The notes under the pieces are model-generated. The model was not told the origin of the DNA. It made no database searches and was given only the letters and a program-made list of their open reading frames with translations. Both the position numbers and the translations under genes were made by a program. A DNA stretch of 37,632 nt from an uncultured bacterium (GTDB taxonomy: Bacteria > Bacillota_I > Bacilli_A > RFN20 > CAG-826): the NCBI GenBank assembly GCA_949297445.1, contig CASFSS010000002.1, positions 1-37,632 of the forward strand, given 5' to 3'. Below, one piece after another: positions 32,885-37,632 of the stretch. Position 1 is the stretch's first letter; every line of letters starts with the position of its first letter.

Positions 32885-33595
32885 ATGGGTAGACATCATG
32901 AAGTAAGAGCGGCGGCAATGGCTAAAACCGGCGCCAGAAAATCAGCGCTTTATGCTCGAGCGAGCCGCGAAGTATATATGGCCGCTAAAAGTGGCGGTAG
33001 TACTGATCCAAATTCAAACTTGGCATTAAGAGCAGCCATGGAAAAATATCGCGGTCAAAGCGTTCCGCGCGATGTTTTTGAGCGTGCACTTAAAAAGGCG
33101 GCTGGCGGCGATGCCGAAGTATATTTGCCGGGCCGTTATGAAGCCTTTGGACCAGGTAATTCCCTTTTTATCATCGATACTTTAACCGATAATGCCAATC
33201 GTGCTTTAGTTGAAGTGCGAACAATCATTGTGCGTAAAGGCGGTCATATGGGAAACGTCGCTTACAATTTTACAGAAACCGGTGTATTTGTTTTTAAAGG
33301 CAATAACCGCGATGAGGTCGAAGAAGCTCTCATTTTAGGCGACGTGGATGTTCAGGAGGTTGACCAAGACGGAGAAAATATTATCGTCTATGTTAATCCA
33401 ACTTCTTTCTCTTCGGCGCGCGATGTGCTTGATGGACTTGGTGTCAAGGAATTCGTCGAGTCTGAGATTGAAATGATTCCTAACGAAACGGTCACCATTA
33501 CCGATGAAGAAACAAGACAAAAAATTCAAGATATTATCGACAATTTAGATGAGTTAGAAGATGTTCAAAACGTCTTCCACAACGTTGAACTATAA
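32885..33595 (+). CDS. YebC/PmpR-family translation or regulatory factor
   Basis: The 236-residue protein matches the family throughout: an N-terminal MGRHHEV...SALYARASREVYMAAKSGG segment, DPNSNLALRAAMEKYRGQSVPRDVFERALKKAAGG, then YEAFGPGNSLFIIDTLTDN and the GGHMGNVAYNF motif. The opening resembles the YeeN branch more than classical YebC. Family members were first described as DNA-binding regulators and more recently as helping ribosomes through proline-rich stretches. The ATG has a clear AGGAG site. It starts the block inserted between truA and rplM. Confidence 0.9.
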   Translation: MGRHHEVRAAAMAKTGARKSALYARASREVYMAAKSGGSTDPNSNLALRAAMEKYRGQSVPRDVFERALKKAAGGDAEVYLPGRYEAFGPGNSLFIIDTLTDNANRALVEVRTIIVRKGGHMGNVAYNFTETGVFVFKGNNRDEVEEALILGDVDVQEVDQDGENIIVYVNPTSFSSARDVLDGLGVKEFVESEIEMIPNETVTITDEETRQKIQDIIDNLDELEDVQNVFHNVEL

Positions 33596-33610
33596 CAAAA
33601 TAATTTAATT

Positions 33611-34264
33611 ATGGATTCTAATGTCAATTCGACAACTCTTTTAATACGGAAAATGGCTGGCATAGCCATCTTGCTTGCTAGCTCCATTATTTTAACTTTC
33701 ATTTCTAATACAATTTCAATTGCTGGCTTAGAGATTAATCTTTCTTTATTGCCGATTGGTCTAGCTGCCATTTTATACGGACCATTTGCCGGTTTATTTA
33801 TCGGTGTCATGAATGGTTTAATTGTTTTATTGGCTCCCGGTACAAGCGTCTTTTTATCGATGAATCCAGTTTTGACAGTTTTTTTATGCTTAGGTAAGAC
33901 GGGTCTAGCTGGTTTAATTAGCGGCTATTTATTCCGCTGGCTCAGAAAAGTTAATTTTAATTTAGCAATCGTAGTGGCTAGCTTGATTATTCCTATATTA
34001 AATACTGGTTTATTTGTTTTAGGCTGTCTATCTGGTTTTAATAGTTTATTTGGTGCGGTTGTCACACTTGCTCTGTTAATTAATTTTTCGATTGAAATTG
34101 CTATCAATATTGTCCTTTCGCCTTCGATTGTCTTTTTAATCAAAAAATATATGCGTGATCACGGTGAATATTTCAATTTGGAGACGAAGAGAAATAGTTT
34201 AAAAACGCAAAATAAAAAGAAAGATATTGACGCCAATAAAGTATATAATGAGGACAAAAAATGA
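33611..34264 (+). CDS. ECF transporter S component, ligand unknown
   Basis: The 217-residue membrane protein has about five to six helices. The early segment ISIAGLEINLSLLPIGLAAI followed by LYGPFAGLFIGVMNGLI shows the ECF S-component pattern, including the small-residue helix that contacts EcfT. The C-terminal 45 residues are polar and lysine-rich. There is no clear Shine-Dalgarno, and it lies 15 bases after the YebC gene. It overlaps the secreted RNase gene by 4 bases (ATGA). The context could suggest uptake of a nucleobase, nucleoside or vitamin released outside the cell, but this is an inference. Confidence 0.75.
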   Translation: MDSNVNSTTLLIRKMAGIAILLASSIILTFISNTISIAGLEINLSLLPIGLAAILYGPFAGLFIGVMNGLIVLLAPGTSVFLSMNPVLTVFLCLGKTGLAGLISGYLFRWLRKVNFNLAIVVASLIIPILNTGLFVLGCLSGFNSLFGAVVTLALLINFSIEIAINIVLSPSIVFLIKKYMRDHGEYFNLETKRNSLKTQNKKKDIDANKVYNEDKK

Positions 34265-36474
34265 AAAATTCAGCCACTAAAAAAGTAAAATTATCAACCA
34301 TTATCTTTTCTAGCATATTATTATCATCGGTCTTGATGTTTACTTTGGGTTCAACTTTTGATGAACCAACCATGCAATTGGGCGAAGCTTATGATTCGGA
34401 AATTGTCGATTGTAATAGATATTTTAATGATAACGAATATACCTCTTTATACGAAATTACCTCTTCTCTTGGAAATAACGATTCAAAGATTATAAAAACT
34501 TGGGGAACAGTGAGTGATATTCATCTTTTACGAGATGGCACGAAACGCGCCTATATTCAAAGCACCGACCGCAATGGCAATAAAGGAGCGGTAGCCCTAA
34601 TAAACTTTGGCGATGATTTATCATTAGGAAACGTTATAACCGTTAATGGCACCGTTACTCGTAATTACGGAATGCCGACATTAAATATTTCGAACTATAC
34701 AATCGATTACTTGGAAAATAGTTCACCGATTGTACCTTATGAATTGGGCAGTGTGGATTTTGGCGATGGTTTAGCAAATAATGAGCCAGCATTTACCAAG
34801 TTTTATGAACAAGGAACCATTTATTCGACGATAAAAAATGTCAAATTAATTTATGATGCCAGTGCATCTATAAATAAAAATAGCGAGCACACTGTTAAGT
34901 TTGCTAACGGCGATACTTTGACATTATATGTCAATAGTTCAAGCGCGGCGACCATTTTAAATAAATTGGCTAATTTAAATGGGAAACAAGTGGATATCTA
35001 TGGCCCAATTCAATCTTTTGTCAATGGTAGTGGTCAAAACCAATTTTTAGAAATTCTTATTGGTGAAGATTCACAAATCGTTGAAACAACTTTAGCCGAT
35101 TATCCAATAACCGCCATTCGCGCATCGAAGACTTCGGTTAATTTAGCTCAAGGCGGCACTTCGATTATTGAGATAAATTTATTTCCACAAAATAGTTTAT
35201 TGTCATCTTATAGTTTTGAAGTAGCCGACGAAAGTATTGTTACTTGCAGCAAAAATAGTGACGGTTCCTTACTTTTGACCGCTTTATCTATTGGCGAAAC
35301 TAGCGTAAATGTTTTTGCTAGTGCTGACGCCAATATTTCTCTATCATTGTTGATAGAAGTAGGTGAGGGCGTGCCAGCATCGCTTACTTTTTCTAGTAAT
35401 GATACACCTTATGGCGAACTAGGCTATGATACGGGTAATTATTTTACCTATTCCTATGACGGCAATAGTTTTGGCTTCTATCGCGCGGTGAGTAAGAGCG
35501 GCGATTTTATCTCTTTGCTTGGCGAAAACCAGATTAACAATTTGCTTGAATATTCCTTAGCTGGCGCTTTTTATAACGAAGCGGCGTTTGGAAAAATTTT
35601 ATCGATTGAAATAGAATATTTCAGCGAGAGTTCTGGCGATTGGCCAACTGTTTCTTTTGGCGTTAACCACGAGATGACTTATGTGCATCAATTGCCGTAT
35701 GTTTCATCTTATAGCGAAGAAACTATCGATGTGAGCGATTACGCTTTCAATTATTTCATAATTGAAACCGGCGGTAGTGATTTGTCTATCAAAAGCTTGA
35801 CAATTAATTATCTTCTAAATTCTGGCGCGTCGGCTGATTTTGCGACTTTGGATGGCTTATCCTATCGATTAGAGCCAGTTGTTTATACGGGCAACTTGAT
35901 TCCTGGACAGTCTTCGGTAGATGTGCCAATTGATGTCACCTATTATAGCGATGGAACATATACCGTGAATGAATATGTTACTTTAACATATGATACATAC
36001 GATGCAGCCATCGCTAATTCGCGAATAGAAAACTTATATGTCGATATTGCTTTGGTCAGCGCTTATTTTACTGCTTTTAAGACTTACCCAGCTAATTACG
36101 TTAGCAAGGATGATTATTATGAGGCCTATCAATATTTTGGCGACTTAACTCGCTCTGTTTCTGCCTATACGCGCACCGACGGATATGCCTTAAGTGTTCC
36201 TTGGAATCCATATGAAAATGGTCAGCCGTTATATTACGAATTAGATGTGGCAATTAGTGATAGTTATAGCGGTAGTAATCGGGGAGTTGGTCGATTAGTC
36301 GCGTGGGTAGCCGGATTTGAGGGTTATGGAGATTCTTACCCAGTAGTTACTTACACAGACGATCATTACGCCACCTTTAAAGAGTATTATAACGATGGCT
36401 GCTTTTCGGCCAATTTCAATGCTGAGATGACAAGAAGCGCCTATAATTATGGTTATCCGCTTATAGTTCATTAG
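34261..36474 (+). CDS. Secreted multidomain protein with C-terminal RNase Sa/barnase-type ribonuclease domain
   Basis: The 737-residue protein has an N-terminal hydrophobic export signal (about 11-31) without a lipobox. Two OB-fold-like regions follow (about 75-150 starting KTWGTVSDI, and about 180-270), as in extracellular nucleases of the YhcR kind. A Big_2-type Ig-like domain (about 285-370), an unassigned beta domain (about 370-520) and a C-terminal nuclease domain complete it. In the last, Glu660 (YYELDV), Arg674 and Arg678 (NRGVGR) and His702 (DDHYATF) reproduce the order and local motifs of RNase Sa E54, R65, R69 and H85, including exact R-x-x-x-R spacing. It should cleave RNA after guanosine outside the cell. 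No barstar-like inhibitor is nearby; a secretion-only route would make one unnecessary. Confidence 0.72.
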   Translation: MKNSATKKVKLSTIIFSSILLSSVLMFTLGSTFDEPTMQLGEAYDSEIVDCNRYFNDNEYTSLYEITSSLGNNDSKIIKTWGTVSDIHLLRDGTKRAYIQSTDRNGNKGAVALINFGDDLSLGNVITVNGTVTRNYGMPTLNISNYTIDYLENSSPIVPYELGSVDFGDGLANNEPAFTKFYEQGTIYSTIKNVKLIYDASASINKNSEHTVKFANGDTLTLYVNSSSAATILNKLANLNGKQVDIYGPIQSFVNGSGQNQFLEILIGEDSQIVETTLADYPITAIRASKTSVNLAQGGTSIIEINLFPQNSLLSSYSFEVADESIVTCSKNSDGSLLLTALSIGETSVNVFASADANISLSLLIEVGEGVPASLTFSSNDTPYGELGYDTGNYFTYSYDGNSFGFYRAVSKSGDFISLLGENQINNLLEYSLAGAFYNEAAFGKILSIEIEYFSESSGDWPTVSFGVNHEMTYVHQLPYVSSYSEETIDVSDYAFNYFIIETGGSDLSIKSLTINYLLNSGASADFATLDGLSYRLEPVVYTGNLIPGQSSVDVPIDVTYYSDGTYTVNEYVTLTYDTYDAAIANSRIENLYVDIALVSAYFTAFKTYPANYVSKDDYYEAYQYFGDLTRSVSAYTRTDGYALSVPWNPYENGQPLYYELDVAISDSYSGSNRGVGRLVAWVAGFEGYGDSYPVVTYTDDHYATFKEYYNDGCFSANFNAEMTRSAYNYGYPLIVH

Positions 36475-36509
36475 GCAGCTTTTTTATCGCGCGATTATAT
36501 AAATTCTAA

Positions 36510-36538
36510 TTGACATTAACACTTTATATTAATATAAT
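36510..36538 (+). promoter_or_regulatory. Consensus sigma-A promoter of rplM-rpsI
   Basis: TTGACA (36510-36515), a 17-bp spacer and TATAAT (36533-36538) match the consensus exactly. The predicted transcription start is near 36545, about 55 bases before the rplM ATG. It makes the ribosomal genes independent of the truA-side transcript. Confidence 0.85.
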
Positions 36539-36544
36539 CTTAAA

Positions 36545-36598
36545 CGCACATAGATAGTGATAGTCCCGGTAAGATTAAAATTATCTAAGGAGGAACGT
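36545..36598 (+). promoter_or_regulatory. rplM 5' leader, possible L13 autoregulatory structure
   Basis: TAGATA (36551-36556) is complementary to TATCTA (36582-36587), which directly abuts the AAGGAGG ribosome binding site (36587-36593). Folding would place the binding site at the base of a stem. Leaders upstream of rplM that bind L13 are known in Bacillota (Rfam L13_leader). I cannot confirm from memory that this sequence matches that consensus. Confidence 0.35.
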
Positions 36599-37033
36599 AT
36601 GCAACGTCAAACAACGAACGCTAAAGCCAACGAAATCAAACGAACTTGGTATGTCATCGATGCTAGTGATAAACCACTTGGACGTTTAGCAAGCAAGGTT
36701 GCCGTCGTCTTGATGGGGAAAAATAAGCCAATTTATACCCCCAATGTCGATTGCGGTGATTATGTAATTATCATTAATGCTAAAAAAGTTGCGCTTAATG
36801 GCACAAACAAAAAAGAAAATAAAAAATATTATAATGTTTCAGGTTATGCTGGTGGTCTACGTGTTAGAACAGCTGGTGAAATGCTTGAAAATTATCCGTG
36901 TGAAATGGTGGAAAGAGCCGTTTGGGGAATGTTACCAAAAGGCCGTTTAGGAAGACAAATTTATAAGAAATTATTTGTCTATGAAGGTGATAGTCACCCA
37001 CACGCCGCTCAACAACCTGTTGAGTTAAAATAA
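36599..37033 (+). CDS. rplM: 50S ribosomal protein L13
   Basis: ATG 36599 is set by AAGGAGG (36587-36593), and the earlier in-frame start at 36557 is only 12 bases downstream of the predicted transcription start. The 144-residue protein has the expected length. Family motifs [31 protein letters not shown] and [20 protein letters not shown] are all present. L13 is an early assembly protein of the large subunit. It is always followed by rpsI, as here (16 bases downstream). Confidence 0.98.
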   Translation: MQRQTTNAKANEIKRTWYVIDASDKPLGRLASKVAVVLMGKNKPIYTPNVDCGDYVIIINAKKVALNGTNKKENKKYYNVSGYAGGLRVRTAGEMLENYPCEMVERAVWGMLPKGRLGRQIYKKLFVYEGDSHPHAAQQPVELK

Positions 37034-37049
37034 GTGGTAGGAGTAAATT

Positions 37050-37448
37050 ATGGCGAAAAAAGAAGTTAAAACCTATTATGGTACCGGCCGTAGAAAAAGT
37101 TCTATTGCCCGCGTTTATTTAAAAGAAGGTAAGGGCAAAATTGTCGTTAACGATCGTGATGTTAATGAATATATGCCTCACCAAACATTAGTCATGGATT
37201 TATCGCAGCCACTTGTGATTACCGGTAACGAAAATAACTTTGATGTTATAGCTACCGTCAAAGGTGGTGGCTTTACAGGACAAGCCGGCGCTATCCGCTT
37301 AGGCATCGCCCGTGCTTTGCTTGAAGCCGGCGCCGATCGTCACGCCTTAAAGGTTGCCGGATTAATAACACGCGATAGTCGCGCTAAAGAACGTAAAAAA
37401 TACGGTCTTAAAGCTGCTAGACGTGCTCCACAATTCTCGAAGCGTTAA
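37050..37448 (+). CDS. rpsI: 30S ribosomal protein S9
   Basis: The 132-residue protein has the S9 features: [20 protein letters not shown] near the start, the [22 protein letters not shown] core, and the C-terminal [17 protein letters not shown] tail that reaches the P-site tRNA. TAGGAG precedes the ATG by about 8 bases. Co-transcribed with rplM and ended by the terminator just downstream. Confidence 0.98.
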   Translation: MAKKEVKTYYGTGRRKSSIARVYLKEGKGKIVVNDRDVNEYMPHQTLVMDLSQPLVITGNENNFDVIATVKGGGFTGQAGAIRLGIARALLEAGADRHALKVAGLITRDSRAKERKKYGLKAARRAPQFSKR

Positions 37449-37469
37449 TTCGACATTAATAATCTTAAC

Positions 37470-37497
37470 GAGAGAACCATTAGGTTCTCTTTTTTTT
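37470..37497 (+). terminator. Rho-independent terminator of rplM-rpsI
   Basis: AGAGAACC (37471-37478) and GGTTCTCT (37483-37490) form a perfect 8-bp stem around ATTA, followed by seven T (37491-37497). This is an intrinsic terminator 22 bases after the rpsI stop. Confidence 0.95.
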
Positions 37498-37499
37498 GT

Positions 37500-37632
37500 C
37501 TGAGCCAGTCCTGCAAAGGCTGAGCGAGTTAAAACCCCCAGATAGTCTGGGGAGGAGGTAAAACTTATAGTTTTGCCCAAAATAAAATCTCCTTACAATA
37601 TTAATGCGGACCAACGCGTTAATATGAAAGGA
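37500..37632 (+). other. Hairpin-rich segment at the right edge
   Basis: AGCC/GGCT can pair near 37503-37520. CCCCAGA-TAG-TCTGGGG (37536-37552) is a perfect 7-bp stem, and AAAACT-TAT-AGTTTT (37560-37574) is a perfect 6-bp stem. The CCCC-stem-GGGGAGGAGG layout resembles right ends of IS200/IS605-type elements, but no transposase or TnpB gene is visible. A frame starting at TTG 37575 stays open to the window end (PKIKSPYNINADQRVNMKG), too short to identify; AGGAGG at 37553-37558 is 16 bases away, far for a start signal. Confidence 0.35.

Noticed and set aside
365-37448. UGA read as tryptophan (Mycoplasma code)
   Set aside because: Many well-supported genes end in TGA within ATGA overlaps with the next gene, and conserved tryptophans use TGG. 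The standard bacterial code fits throughout.

Overview
The window reads as chromosomal DNA from a low-GC, Gram-positive-lineage bacterium of the Bacilli / Acholeplasma-like type. I infer this from AT-rich codon use, lipobox lipoproteins, ECF vitamin transporters, the ecfA1-ecfA2-ecfT-truA ... rplM-rpsI ribosomal neighbourhood, and AAGGAGG-type ribosome binding sites. UGA is used as a stop in many conserved ATGA overlaps, so the genetic code is standard and this is not a Mycoplasma. An uncultured gut Bacilli lineage such as RF39 would fit, but the species cannot be named from the sequence.

Layout. (1) 1-318: a strong hairpin and an upstream region with a candidate promoter. (2) 318-10930: a carbohydrate-uptake operon. 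It holds a 16-codon leader ORF, a LacI-type regulator, a carbohydrate-binding lipoprotein, an intracellular TIM-barrel glycosidase-like protein, two MalF/MalG-type permeases, a solute-binding lipoprotein, a lipoprotein with an ADP-ribosylglycohydrolase-like fold, and an enlarged MsmX/UgpC-type ATPase. (3) 10970-18675: a complete type II-A CRISPR-Cas locus in the order tracrRNA, cas9, cas1, cas2, csn2, a 50-bp leader ending in ATTTGAG, then 25 repeats and 24 spacers. All Cas9 and Cas1 catalytic residues are present. (4) 18915-22231: a LolD/MacB-type ATPase with a double-FtsX permease. (5) 22276-23867: a cation diffusion facilitator (Mn-type motif) facing a small membrane protein. (6) 23991-26719: smpB, folC, a FolT-like folate ECF S component and a small tail-anchored protein. 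(7) 26738-28798: a GH13 alpha-1,6-glucosidase and a divergently read CBS-domain protein. (8) 28944-32737: dCMP deaminase, ecfA1, ecfA2, ecfT, truA. (9) 32885-36474: a YebC-family protein, an ECF S component, and a large secreted protein ending in an apparently complete RNase Sa/barnase-type ribonuclease domain. (10) 36510-37632: rplM-rpsI with a consensus promoter and terminator, then a hairpin-rich segment at the window edge.

How the genes work together. The first operon would bind, import and hydrolyse an unidentified oligosaccharide or glycoconjugate, and the GH13 enzyme would hydrolyse alpha-1,6-glucosides in the cytoplasm. EcfA1/A2/T in region 8 is the shared energising module for both S components in the window (FolT-like and the unassigned one). 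Imported folate is polyglutamylated by FolC encoded next to FolT. The secreted RNase next to an S component suggests nucleic-acid scavenging or antagonism. The CRISPR locus is the main defence system. Its tracrRNA pairs with the repeat over 16+6 bp around an internal bulge laid out like that of S. pyogenes. The most unusual observations are the RNase fusion protein, the ADP-ribosylglycohydrolase-like lipoprotein in a sugar operon, the enlarged transporter ATPase, the aberrant ninth spacer, the leader ORF coupled to the LacI gene, and two genes that look leaderless.
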